A stretch of 35,711 bases of DNA from Lachnospiraceae bacterium UBA7093. GTDB taxonomy: Bacteria; Bacillota; Clostridia; Lachnospirales; Lachnospiraceae. The translations under genes were made by a program, and so were the position numbers. Position 1 is the first letter of the stretch. Every line of letters begins with the position of its first letter. The notes beneath the pieces are model-generated. The model had not been told where the DNA came from. It saw only the letters and a program-made list of their open reading frames with translations, and searched no databases. Below, piece after piece: positions 1 through 8,178 of this stretch. The stretch spans positions 1 to 35,711 of the forward strand of contig DKYT01000035.1 of the NCBI GenBank assembly GCA_002492465.1. Reading direction: 5' to 3'.

Positions 1-180
1 CTTAACTTAATGACATTACCCTCCATGGCGGAATCACCTTGGTATTCTGCCATTCCGTAAGTGAAATAGCTGATTTTTCGCCAAGGTCCTGAAACCATAT
101 ATATCAATAGTCCTCCCCTCTGCCCAAGCAAATGCCGTCCCTAAATATATATCCTGGCGCTGTAAAAGATACAAATTAAG
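1..180. other. Left-edge intergenic DNA, no gene supported
   Basis: No frame in this stretch gives a convincing coding sequence. The longest open stretch on the - strand is about 45 codons, has no ATG start and no ribosome binding site, and resembles no protein I know. The stretch contains AT-rich runs and a TTAACTTAA at the very left edge that resembles the TTAAATTAA boxes found at the operon promoters. It may belong to the upstream intergenic region of the mannan locus. Confidence 0.4.
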
Positions 181-209
181 TTGACAATCACTTAATAATC
201 AAATAGAAT
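181..209 (+). promoter_or_regulatory. Sigma-A-type promoter of the alpha-galactosidase/LacI transcript
   Basis: A perfect -35 box TTGACA lies at 181-186 and a -10 box TAGAAT (5 of 6) at 204-209, with the ideal 17-bp spacer. The first gene start is about 60 bases downstream, giving a normal leader. A TTAAATTAG box begins five bases after the -10 box, the expected place for an operator. The assignment is from consensus matching only. Confidence 0.75.
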
Positions 210-213
210 GAAG

Positions 214-229
214 TTAAATTAGATTAAAA
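214..229 (+). promoter_or_regulatory. Putative operator at the alpha-galactosidase promoter
   Basis: The 16 bases TTAAATTAGATTAAAA match 14 of 16 positions of TTAAATTAACTTAAAA at 3758-3773, which sits in the same place relative to the second promoter of this locus. Placement just downstream of the -10 box at both promoters suggests a repressor site, most simply for the LacI-type regulator encoded at 2487-3488. AT-only operators are unusual for LacI proteins, so the link is an inference. Confidence 0.4.
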
Positions 230-268
230 TTACTTAAAATGGAATTCATAAGGCGGAGGAACAGGAAA

Positions 269-2455
269 ATGGCAATCAGATATTTGGAGGAGAAGAAGAT
301 ATTCCAGCTGGATACAAAGCGTACAACTTATTTGATCGGTCTAACACCGGAAGGCTATGTAGGTCATATTTATTATGGCGGAAGGCTTAAGGGGGAAGGC
401 AGTAATTACCTGCTGCGCATGGGAGAGGCGCCTTACACCCCTTCCGTGAATTTACGGGAGAAGTCTTCCTTCCTGGATTTTTTTTCCATGGAATATCCCA
501 CAGGAGGAGTGGGGGACTACCGGGAAAGTTGTCTGAATGTGAGAGGGGAGGCTGGGAGCATTGGCTGTGAGCTGCTTTTTACCTCCTATCAGATCAGAAA
601 GGGAAAACCCAGTCTGGAGGGGCTTCCGGCGTCTTTTGGAAGAGATGAGGAAGTGGAGACGTTAGAGCTTTGGTGCGAAGATCAGGTGTTAAACCTCCGG
701 GTAGCGCTTTCTTATTCGGTATTTGCAGACTGCGATGTGATTACAAGAAATGTGCGTGTGGAAAATGCGGGGAGTGAACATTTAAAGCTGGAAAAAGTGT
801 ACAGCGCGTGTCTGGATATGGATAACCGGGACTTTGAAATGATGACCCTGCCGGGAAGCTGGGCGAGGGAGCGGAGCATACAAAGAGGAAAGCTCCGGTT
901 TGGCAAGCAGCTGGTGTCTTCTACAAGAGGAGAATCCAGTCATCAGGAGCATCCCTTTATGGCGCTGGTGACGCCCGAGACCACCCAGGAAAGCGGAAAA
1001 GTATATGCTATGAATTTTGTATATTCCGGCAATTTCATTGCCCAGGCGGAGCTTGCCCAGTTTGGGAATGTGCGTATGGTGATGGGAATTTATCCGGAAA
1101 ATTTCTGCTGGAATTTAAAACCCGGCGATCATTTTCAGGCGCCGGAGTGCGTGCTTACATATTCTGACCAGGGCTTGGGGCTGATGACCCGGAATTTCCA
1201 TGACTTTTACAGAGGGCATTTAATCCGCAGCCCTTTCCTGTACGGAAAGCGTCCGGTGCTGATCAATAACTGGGAAGCCACCTATTTCGATTTTGATTCC
1301 GACAAATTGCTGGCGATTGCCAGGGAGGCAAAAAAAGCGGGAATTGAAATGCTGGTGATGGACGACGGCTGGTTTGGAAAGAGAAATTTTGACGACAGTT
1401 CGCTGGGAGACTGGACGGTTAATGAGGAGAAGCTTACCTCCGGGCTTCCGGATCTGGTGAAAAAAGTAAATGAAATGGGCATGGAATTCGGTATCTGGTT
1501 TGAGCCGGAAATGATATCGCCGGATTCGGAGCTTTACCGGAAGCATCCGGACTGGGCGATTCAGATTCAGGGAAGGCGTCCTACCCAGTGCCGGGCGCAA
1601 TATGTTCTGGATCTTTCCAGACCGGAGGTGGTGGACTATGCATATCAATGTGTTGCAGATATTCTGCATAGCGCCCCCATTGCCTATGTGAAATGGGATA
1701 TGAACAGACAGCTTTGCGATATTGGAAGCAGTTACCTGGACAAGGACAGCCAGGGAGAATTGCTGCACCGGTATGTGCTGGGCGTTTATGAGATGCAGGA
1801 GCGGCTGATTCGGGAATTTCCACGGCTGCTTTTGGAAAATTGTTCCGGCGGAGGCGCCAGATTTGATCCGGGGATGTTGTATTACAGCCCTCAGATCTGG
1901 TGCTCGGACGATGTGGATGCCATTGAGCGGCTGCGGATACAGGAGGGCACGGCGCTGATCTATCCCCTTGCCACTATGGGCGCCCATGTGGGGGATTGCC
2001 CTAACCATGTGGTGGGTAGAAATACTCCCTTTGAGACCAGGGGGCATGTGGCGTTGGCAGGAAGCTTTGGCTATGAACTGGATATTACCAGGATCAGCCA
2101 GGAAGAAAGGGAGCAGATACCGGGGCAGGTGGAAATGTGCCATCAATATCAGCCCTTGATGCAGAAGGGGGATTATTACCGCCTCGCTTCCTGGACTATG
2201 GAAAAGCCTTATGACTGCTGGGAAGTGGCGGAGAAGGACGGATCTCAGGCGCTGGTGACCTTTGTACAAGTGCTTGCACAGCCCAATATGCATAGCAGAT
2301 TTATTTACCTGAAAGGACTGCTTGAGGATGCTGTATACAGTCTGGAGGGAACCGAGGAGGTTTACACAGGCGAAGAATTGATGAAATGCGGTTATCTGGT
2401 TCCTTCAGAAAAGGGCGATTTTAGAAGCTATCTGTATCATTTTATCAAGCGATAG
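269..2455 (+). CDS. Alpha-galactosidase, GH36
   Basis: Hydrolyses terminal alpha-1,6-galactose from galactomannan or raffinose-type oligosaccharides, probably in the cytoplasm since no signal peptide is present. The product is 728 residues, the usual length of the tetrameric bacterial GH36 enzymes. The sequence shows the N-terminal beta-supersandwich, then the barrel with NNWEATYFDFD near residue 333, YVKWDMNR with the nucleophile Asp near 477, and CSDDVDAIERLR with the acid/base Asp near 547. I chose the ATG at 269 because GGAGG lies nine bases upstream; an in-frame ATG at 239 has no good site. It is the first gene after the promoter at 181 and is followed 31 bases later by the LacI regulator. 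In mannan loci of Lachnospiraceae this enzyme removes galactosyl side groups so that the mannoside phosphorylases can act. Confidence 0.93.
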   Translation: MAIRYLEEKKIFQLDTKRTTYLIGLTPEGYVGHIYYGGRLKGEGSNYLLRMGEAPYTPSVNLREKSSFLDFFSMEYPTGGVGDYRESCLNVRGEAGSIGCELLFTSYQIRKGKPSLEGLPASFGRDEEVETLELWCEDQVLNLRVALSYSVFADCDVITRNVRVENAGSEHLKLEKVYSACLDMDNRDFEMMTLPGSWARERSIQRGKLRFGKQLVSSTRGESSHQEHPFMALVTPETTQESGKVYAMNFVYSGNFIAQAELAQFGNVRMVMGIYPENFCWNLKPGDHFQAPECVLTYSDQGLGLMTRNFHDFYRGHLIRSPFLYGKRPVLINNWEATYFDFDSDKLLAIAREAKKAGIEMLVMDDGWFGKRNFDDSSLGDWTVNEEKLTSGLPDLVKKVNEMGMEFGIWFEPEMISPDSELYRKHPDWAIQIQGRRPTQCRAQYVLDLSRPEVVDYAYQCVADILHSAPIAYVKWDMNRQLCDIGSSYLDKDSQGELLHRYVLGVYEMQERLIREFPRLLLENCSGGGARFDPGMLYYSPQIWCSDDVDAIERLRIQEGTALIYPLATMGAHVGDCPNHVVGRNTPFETRGHVALAGSFGYELDITRISQEEREQIPGQVEMCHQYQPLMQKGDYYRLASWTMEKPYDCWEVAEKDGSQALVTFVQVLAQPNMHSRFIYLKGLLEDAVYSLEGTEEVYTGEELMKCGYLVPSEKGDFRSYLYHFIKR

Positions 2456-2486
2456 TCTTGAATGGAAAGTAGGAATGGAGATTGAT

Positions 2487-3488
2487 ATGAGAAAAGTCAG
2501 ACTGGCAGATATTGCCCAGGCGGTAGGGGTCAGCACCGTAACGGTGCATAATGCGTTGGCAGGGCAAAAAGGGGTCAGCGATCAGCTCCGGGAGCAGATC
2601 CAAAGAGTTGCGGACCAAATGGGTTATGAAAGCCTGAGCAGAGAAAAGAAACCTGGGGACGGAAACAGCGATTTACAGGTGATAGGGGTTTTAATTGCGG
2701 AAAAATATTTGGGAAATCACACCACCTATTACTGGAAAATTTATCAGGAGCTTGCCCTGGCGGCAACGGAAAAACAGTGTTATACCACATTGGAAACCCT
2801 GAAAACGGATGGAGGAGCATGGGAAATTCCGCAAATGATCTCCCATCATAAGGTACAGGGTGTGATTATAATCGGTGAGATTGACAGGAAGTATATTTGG
2901 CAGCTAAAGGAAGCGTCTTCTATGCCCATGGTATTTTTGGATTTTTATGACCGGGAATTTGCCAGGGACGCGGTGATTGCAGATAATTTTTACGGAATGT
3001 ATCAAATGACGGAAATTCTCTTCGACCATGGACTGGAGGAGATCGGATTTATCGGTTCCATACATGCAACCAACAGTATTATGGACCGCTACTGCGGGTT
3101 TATGAAATCCATGATGGAGCACGGGAAAAATATCCATCCGGAGTGGGTGCTGGAGGATCGGGATGAGGCGGGGATTGTGGAATTTGAGCTTCCCAAACGT
3201 CTTCCCAAGGCGTTTGTATGCAACTGTGATCTTGTTGCAGGAATGCTGGTGAATAAGCTGAATGCAAGAGGCTTGAAGGTGCCGGAAGATATTTCGGTGG
3301 TGGGATTTGATAACTTTCTTTATCCGGGTTTTATGGACAATCGGATTACAACCTACGAGGTGAATCTCAAGGCAATGGTGCGTGTGGCAATCAAAAAGCT
3401 GATGAAACAGTTCAGGAATCCCAATTCTGCAGGCGGACCGGAGATCATATCCGGACAGGTAATTCTTAAAAACAGCGTCAGAAGATAA
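2487..3488 (+). CDS. LacI-family transcriptional regulator
   Basis: A 333-residue repressor with an N-terminal helix-turn-helix (RLADIAQAVGVSTVTVHNAL, first 25 residues) followed by a hinge and a periplasmic-binding-protein-like sugar domain. The end of the sensor domain carries the familiar PEDISVVGFDNF motif near residue 275. I prefer the ATG at 2487, preceded by GGAG with six bases spacing, over the ATG at 2475. It is cotranscribed with the alpha-galactosidase and followed by a terminator, and it lies just upstream of the transporter promoter. It probably controls both promoters of the locus in response to an imported manno-oligosaccharide or its breakdown product. Ligand and operator are inferred, not shown. 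Confidence 0.88.
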   Translation: MRKVRLADIAQAVGVSTVTVHNALAGQKGVSDQLREQIQRVADQMGYESLSREKKPGDGNSDLQVIGVLIAEKYLGNHTTYYWKIYQELALAATEKQCYTTLETLKTDGGAWEIPQMISHHKVQGVIIIGEIDRKYIWQLKEASSMPMVFLDFYDREFARDAVIADNFYGMYQMTEILFDHGLEEIGFIGSIHATNSIMDRYCGFMKSMMEHGKNIHPEWVLEDRDEAGIVEFELPKRLPKAFVCNCDLVAGMLVNKLNARGLKVPEDISVVGFDNFLYPGFMDNRITTYEVNLKAMVRVAIKKLMKQFRNPNSAGGPEIISGQVILKNSVRR

Positions 3489-3514
3489 ACAGAGCGAAAA
3501 TCATAAAATAACAG

Positions 3515-3561
3515 GGAGCAGTTTACAGGTATGTATTTTACGGTAAGCTGCTTCCTTTTTG
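3515..3561 (+). terminator. Intrinsic terminator after the LacI gene
   Basis: GGGAGCAGTTTAC (3515-3527) pairs with GTAAGCTGCTTCC (3543-3555) over 13 positions, two of them G-U pairs, around a 15-base loop. TTTTTGT follows directly. This is a canonical rho-independent terminator and separates the alpha-galactosidase/regulator transcript from the transporter operon. Confidence 0.85.
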
Positions 3562-3598
3562 TATATGGACAGTTCAGAAAGAGTGCCATGGGTGCTGA

Positions 3599-3787
3599 TT
3601 AAATTAAAATAGTAATTAAATTAAAAAATAATTAATTAAAATGAATGGCAGTAGAATGTGCAGATTGCATAAAAAATAAAATAAAAATAGGGATAAAATG
3701 GAGAAAGTATTCTTTTTTGCAAAAAACACTTGGTAAATCCTAAAAAATGTATTAAAATTAAATTAACTTAAAAAATAATTAAATTAA
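3599..3787 (+). repeat. Four TTAAATTAA boxes around the transporter promoter
   Basis: Exact TTAAATTAA occurs at 3599-3607, 3616-3624, 3758-3766 and 3779-3787 in the 318-base intergenic region, arranged as two pairs about 160 bases apart. The intergene is extremely AT-rich, so some recurrence is expected by chance, but the second pair brackets the transcription start region and a related box sits at the alpha-galactosidase promoter. The two-pair layout would suit repressor looping. Function is inferred. Confidence 0.45.
3730..3758 (+). promoter_or_regulatory. Promoter of the transporter/phosphorylase operon
   Basis: TTGGTA (3730-3735, 4 of 6) and TAAAAT (3753-3758, 5 of 6) are separated by 17 bases. 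The start codon of the sugar-binding protein is about 50 bases downstream, preceded by a strong AAGGAGGATG site. A TTAAATTAA box overlaps the last base of the -10 element, as expected for a repressible promoter. Confidence 0.6.
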
Positions 3788-3806
3788 TCAAGGAGGATGA
3801 AGAGTT

Positions 3807-5225
3807 ATGAAATTAAAGAAAAGATTAATAAGTCTCGGACTTGCCACAGCAATGGTATTTTCTCTTACAGCATGTGGAAAAGGCGACGGCGGAAGCCAGA
3901 CTACAGGATCGGCTTCCGGGTCGGGGGATGCGGCGGCAGCTACAGAGGTTCCTACCATTGATTCTATTACACTTAAGACCAGCGCAGATTCCGAGGGCGA
4001 CTATGGCGATCTGACAGCAAGCATTAAGATTCTGACAAACCGGACTGATATTGTGGACACTGTATATAAGGGATATGCAGAACAGTTTATGGAGATTTAT
4101 CCCAATATTACAGTAGAGTACGAAGGTATTACAGATTATGAAGAATCCTTAAGACTCAGACTTACAACAGGCGATTGGGGCGATATTTGCTTTATCCCTA
4201 CATCGGTAAGCAAGGAAGAGCTTCAGAATTACTTTATCAGCCTTGGCGATTTTGATACATTGGACGGTATTTATAACTTCTGTACAGAAAAGAGCTTTGG
4301 AGGTAAGGTATACGGTATTGCAAACGGCGGTACTGCAGGCGGCGTGCTTTACAACAAAAAGGTGTGGGATGCAGCGGGCGTTACAGAACTTCCCAAGACA
4401 CCCGATGAGTTCTTGGATGCGCTCCAGAAAATCAAAGATAACACAGATGCGGTTCCCCTGTATACCAATTTTGCAGCAGGCTGGCCTATGGGAGCATGGG
4501 ACGCTTACACAGATATCGTTTGTACCGGCGATGCAGATTTCAAGAACAGGATGCCTCATATGCAGGATCCCTTTGCAAAGAAAGACGATATGACAGGTCC
4601 TTATGCAGTTTACTATACCATGTATGAAGCAGTTGCCCGTAAGCTGGTGGAAGAAGATCCTGCAAGTACAGACTGGGAATCTTCCAAGGGAGCTATGAAC
4701 AAGGGCGAAATCGCTACTATGGTGCTTGGATCCTGGGCAGTTCAGCAGTGTAAAGATGCAGGGGATACGCCGGACGATGTGAGATATATGCCTTTCCCTA
4801 TCACCGTAAACGGCAAACAGTATGCGAGCGCAGGCGGCAACTATGGTTTCGGTATCAATAATAAGGCAACAGTTGAGAATCAGATTGCAGCTATGCTGTA
4901 TGTGAAATGGTTAGTGGACGCGTCTCCAATTTATACGGATGAGGGCAGTATTCCGGCGCGTAAGGATCAGCCTATGCCTGACGTACTTGCCGACTTCGCA
5001 GGAGTAGAACTTCTCTCTAATGCCCAGGCGCCCGAAGGGGAAGAGGACTTGTTTGACAATGTAAACCTGCAGAGCGAGGTTGGTATCAACAACGACGATT
5101 ATCCGGACTGCGAGATTCTTGAAGCAGCTCTCTACGGCACCAAGACACTGGATGAACTGATGGGAGAATGGAATGCAAAGTGGACTTCAGCACAGGAGAC
5201 ACTGGGGGTTGAAGTGACGGAATAG
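3807..5225 (+). CDS. ABC transporter sugar-binding lipoprotein
   Basis: Extracellular solute-binding protein of the family-1 type, 472 residues, that captures oligosaccharides and delivers them to the adjacent permeases. The first 23 residues form a lipoprotein signal peptide with lipobox SLTAC and Cys23 as the lipidation site, followed by a low-complexity Gly/Ser/Ala linker of roughly 20 residues. The mature part has the typical SBP core (for example VYGIANGGTAGGVLYNKKVW). AAGGAGGATG precedes the ATG. It is the first gene of the operon and ten bases separate it from permease 1. Given the downstream enzymes the ligand is probably a (galacto/acetyl) manno-oligosaccharide, as for the mannan transporter of Roseburia, but the binding residues cannot be judged from sequence alone. 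Confidence 0.92.
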   Translation: MKLKKRLISLGLATAMVFSLTACGKGDGGSQTTGSASGSGDAAAATEVPTIDSITLKTSADSEGDYGDLTASIKILTNRTDIVDTVYKGYAEQFMEIYPNITVEYEGITDYEESLRLRLTTGDWGDICFIPTSVSKEELQNYFISLGDFDTLDGIYNFCTEKSFGGKVYGIANGGTAGGVLYNKKVWDAAGVTELPKTPDEFLDALQKIKDNTDAVPLYTNFAAGWPMGAWDAYTDIVCTGDADFKNRMPHMQDPFAKKDDMTGPYAVYYTMYEAVARKLVEEDPASTDWESSKGAMNKGEIATMVLGSWAVQQCKDAGDTPDDVRYMPFPITVNGKQYASAGGNYGFGINNKATVENQIAAMLYVKWLVDASPIYTDEGSIPARKDQPMPDVLADFAGVELLSNAQAPEGEEDLFDNVNLQSEVGINNDDYPDCEILEAALYGTKTLDELMGEWNAKWTSAQETLGVEVTE

Positions 5226-5234
5226 GAGGTTCCT

Positions 5235-6236
5235 ATGAGCAATATGACAGCAGCAGCTCCCAAAACCCGAAAAGGGTTTTGGGAGAATATGAAGGCAAGA
5301 AAAGGACAGAGAATTTTGGTAATCGTACTGTTTATGATCGTTCCCCTGACTCTTCTTGCGGTATTTACCTACATCCCGTTTTTTGAGATGATCAGATTTA
5401 GTTTTTACAATATGAAATACGGCGGACAGGAAGGAACCTGGGTGGGATTAAACAACTATATAGAAGTTTTTAAGCGAAGCGAGTGTTTTAAATCCCTTCT
5501 GGTGAGCGTTTACTATATGGGCGGCGCTGTAATACAGCTTGCGCTTGCCCTGTTCTTCGCAACTATGTTTGTGTTTAACGTAAAGGGAAGCGGTCTGTTT
5601 AAGGGAGCGATGTTCTTCCCATACCTGATCTGCGGTATTGCGGTAGGGTTTATCTTTAAATTCTTTTATGCAAGAGGATACGTTTTGGACTCTCTGTTGC
5701 AGATGTTCGGAGTACCCCTGGAGGAAATTCCCTATTGGCTGCAGGATCAGAGAATCAACAACATCTCCCTGGCGGCAACCTCTGTTTGGAGATATATGGG
5801 ACAGAATATGATTCTGTTTCTGGGAGCAATGATGTCAGTAGACACAGATCTGTATGAAGCGGCATCCTTGGACGGCGCTAACAAATGGCACCAGTTCCGC
5901 TACATTATACTTCCCAGTATCAAGTCCATTGTTGTGCTGAACCTGATTCTTTCCATCAGCGGTTCCCTGAGTGCATTTGAACCGCCTTACGTTATCACCA
6001 ATGGTACCATGGGAACCGGTACATACTTTGTGATTATGAACCGTCTTGCCCATGAGAATCAGAAGGTAGGGCTTGCCTGCGCCATGGCGATCGTTCTGTT
6101 GGCAATTATCGTTCTCTGTACAGTGGCGCAGAATCTGTTCTTTAAATATGTATTTAATGACGGAACCGAGGATGAATCCAAGGCGGCAGTAAGAGCAAAG
6201 AAGCGGGCTGCAAAAGCGTCGAAAAGGGGGGCGTGA
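5235..6236 (+). CDS. ABC sugar transporter permease 1 (MalF/UgpA type)
   Basis: Integral membrane subunit of 333 residues with about six transmembrane segments, the first near residues 32-52. The cytoplasmic coupling loop EAASLDGANKWHQFRYIILP near residue 208 is the EAA motif that contacts the ATPase. The C-terminus is strongly basic (KAAVRAKKRAAKASKRGA). It overlaps nothing and is followed three bases later by the second permease. No ATP-binding subunit is encoded in the window, so a shared MsmK/UgpC-type ATPase from elsewhere in the genome must energise it (known for many Firmicute CUT1 systems; inferred here). Confidence 0.93.
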   Translation: MSNMTAAAPKTRKGFWENMKARKGQRILVIVLFMIVPLTLLAVFTYIPFFEMIRFSFYNMKYGGQEGTWVGLNNYIEVFKRSECFKSLLVSVYYMGGAVIQLALALFFATMFVFNVKGSGLFKGAMFFPYLICGIAVGFIFKFFYARGYVLDSLLQMFGVPLEEIPYWLQDQRINNISLAATSVWRYMGQNMILFLGAMMSVDTDLYEAASLDGANKWHQFRYIILPSIKSIVVLNLILSISGSLSAFEPPYVITNGTMGTGTYFVIMNRLAHENQKVGLACAMAIVLLAIIVLCTVAQNLFFKYVFNDGTEDESKAAVRAKKRAAKASKRGA

Positions 6237-6239
6237 CAT

Positions 6240-7088
6240 ATGACGATTATGAAGATGAAACCGACTACGTTTTTATTTACGGTATTCAAATATTTATCTA
6301 TCATACTGGCATCCATTGTTGCATTGCTTCCCATTTGCGTATGTGTGTTGACAGCATTTAAAACAACGGAAGAATATAATGCAACCTCGGTATTGGATCT
6401 GCCTGCATCTTTCCTGTATTTTGAGAACTTTTCAGTTGCTCTGAAGCAGGCGAATATGTTCAGAGGATTTTTGAACACGGGAATTGTGCTGGTGGTAGTT
6501 TTGATCGTATCCATTTTTACAGGCTCTATGCTTGCTTATGTGCTGAACCGTTTTAAATTTAAGGGAAGCGGGATCATTCACAGCCTGTTTATGTTTGCCT
6601 CTCTGATTCCCGGTATTGCAACCCAGGTTACGGTATATCAGATCATGTATAGGCTGCATCTGATCAACCATTTGTATGGTTACATGATTGTGCTGATGGG
6701 AACGGATATTATATCCATTTATATTTTCCTGCAGTTCTTTGAAAACCTTCCGGTATCCTTGGACGAATCTGCGATTATGGATGGATGTACCTACTTCGGC
6801 GTTTTCTTTAAGATCCTGTTTCCACTTTTGAAACCGGCGATCGTTACGTCGCTGGTGTTAAAGGGAGTAGGCGTGTATAACGAATACTACATGTCCAACC
6901 TTTATTTGCAGGATAAAAACTTAAAGACGATTTCCACGGCGCTTTACACCTTTACAGGTCCTTTTGGAAATCAGTACAACTACATCTGCGCAGGCGTTTT
7001 GATCACCATCATTCCCATATTTATCTTATTCCTGATCTTCCAGGAGCAGGTATACAGCGGAATGGCAGCCGGAGCGGTAAAGGGTTAA
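6240..7088 (+). CDS. ABC sugar transporter permease 2 (MalG/UgpE type)
   Basis: Second membrane subunit, 282 residues, with about six hydrophobic segments and an EAA-type loop ESAIMDGCTYFGVFFKILFP near residue 176. The ATG at 6240 lies three bases after the permease-1 stop, indicating translational coupling. The gene is the last of the transport trio; a long stem-loop follows before the enzyme genes. Together with the lipoprotein and permease 1 it forms a CUT1-type oligosaccharide importer. Confidence 0.93.
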   Translation: MTIMKMKPTTFLFTVFKYLSIILASIVALLPICVCVLTAFKTTEEYNATSVLDLPASFLYFENFSVALKQANMFRGFLNTGIVLVVVLIVSIFTGSMLAYVLNRFKFKGSGIIHSLFMFASLIPGIATQVTVYQIMYRLHLINHLYGYMIVLMGTDIISIYIFLQFFENLPVSLDESAIMDGCTYFGVFFKILFPLLKPAIVTSLVLKGVGVYNEYYMSNLYLQDKNLKTISTALYTFTGPFGNQYNYICAGVLITIIPIFILFLIFQEQVYSGMAAGAVKG

Positions 7089-7101
7089 TTTTGATTTGAC
7101 A

Positions 7102-7133
7102 ACGTAAAGCGGGCAAAAGCGTCCGCTTTACGT
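7102..7133 (+). other. Intercistronic stem-loop between transporter and enzyme genes
   Basis: ACGTAAAGCGG (7102-7112) and CCGCTTTACGT (7123-7133) are perfect inverted repeats of 11 bp; one G-U and one C-G pair extend the stem to 13 bp around a six-base loop. No T-run follows, so it is not a standard terminator. Such structures commonly protect upstream mRNA from 3' exonucleases, letting transporter mRNA accumulate above enzyme mRNA. That role is inferred. Confidence 0.65.
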
Positions 7134-7150
7134 GGATAGAGGAGAAAAGT

Positions 7151-8173
7151 ATGAACAATGTGAAGATCATAGGTCCTGCCGTGCCGAATATACCGTGGCA
7201 GGAAAAGGGAGAACAGGTTCACGGCGCGCCGGTCTGGCGGTACAGTGAGAATCCCATTATCGGCAGAAATCCTGCGCCGGAGGTGGCAAGGATCTTTAAC
7301 AGCGCGGTGATGCCCTATAAGGATGGTTTTATCGGCGTGTTCCGGGGAGAGCAGACCAACGGAATCCCTTATATTTATTTAGGGAGAAGTGAGGATGCCA
7401 TTTGCTGGGAGTTTGAAGAAGAGAAAATTCAGTTTGTGGATGAGGAAGGAAATCCCTTTATGCCTGTTTACGCTTATGATCCACGGCTGGTAAAGGTGGA
7501 AGACACCTATTATATTATCTGGTGCCAGGACTTTTACGGAGCGGCGATCGGCATGGCAGAGACTACGGATTTCAAAACTTTTACAAGAATTGAAAACCCG
7601 TTCCTGCCCTTTAACCGGAACGCAGTGCTGTTCCCAAGAAAAATAAACGGAAAATATATGATGCTGTCCAGACCCAGCGACAGCGGGCATACGCCTTTCG
7701 GAGATATTTTTCTGTCTGAAAGTCCGGATATGGTTTACTGGGGCAGACACCGCCATGTGATGGGAAAGGCAAATGAATGGTGGGAATCTCTGAAGATCGG
7801 AGGCGGGGCGGCGCCCATTGAGACAACGGAAGGATGGCTGTTATTTTACCATGGCGTAAGCGGCACCTGCAACGGCTATGTATACAGTATCGGCGGCGCA
7901 ATATTGGATATTGACAATCCTTCGGTGGTAAAATACCGCTGCTCCAATTTCCTGCTGACACCGGAGGAATGGTATGAAGAGAGGGGATTTGTTCCCAACG
8001 TTACGTTCCCTTGTGCAACCATCTGCGACAGCGAAAGCGGCAGGATCGCCATTTATTATGGCGCGGCGGATACCTACGTAGGGCTTGCTTTTACCCAGGT
8101 GGAGGAGATTATTTCCTATATTAAGAAAAACAGCATTGTAACAGAAAACGACAGGGAAATAGGCAGAAGGTAA
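7151..8173 (+). CDS. Beta-1,4-mannooligosaccharide phosphorylase, GH130 subfamily 2
   Basis: Likely cleaves the non-reducing mannose of beta-1,4-manno-oligosaccharides with phosphate to give mannose 1-phosphate, in the cytoplasm. The 340-residue product is a five-bladed propeller of GH130 with no signal peptide; YAYDPRLVK places the conserved catalytic Asp at residue 110, and HGVSGT and PCATICD are typical later blades. The length and N-terminus fit the RaMP2/RiGH130B group better than the longer mannosylglucose phosphorylases, one of which is encoded at 9347. An AGAGGAGAAAAG site precedes the ATG at 7151. The epimerase gene follows five bases after the stop. Subfamily assignment is from memory of family members and should be confirmed by alignment. 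Confidence 0.85.
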   Translation: MNNVKIIGPAVPNIPWQEKGEQVHGAPVWRYSENPIIGRNPAPEVARIFNSAVMPYKDGFIGVFRGEQTNGIPYIYLGRSEDAICWEFEEEKIQFVDEEGNPFMPVYAYDPRLVKVEDTYYIIWCQDFYGAAIGMAETTDFKTFTRIENPFLPFNRNAVLFPRKINGKYMMLSRPSDSGHTPFGDIFLSESPDMVYWGRHRHVMGKANEWWESLKIGGGAAPIETTEGWLLFYHGVSGTCNGYVYSIGGAILDIDNPSVVKYRCSNFLLTPEEWYEERGFVPNVTFPCATICDSESGRIAIYYGAADTYVGLAFTQVEEIISYIKKNSIVTENDREIGRR

Positions 8174-8178
8174 ATAGA

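Noticed and set aside
1..180. A broken gene on the - strand at the left edge
   Set aside because: The open stretch is about 45 codons, lacks an ATG and a ribosome site, and shows no recognisable similarity.
1220..2293. A 357-codon open frame on the - strand opposite the alpha-galactosidase gene
   Set aside because: The + strand frame has all GH36 catalytic motifs and a promoter and ribosome site; the - strand product shows no family pattern and is a shadow of biased codon use.
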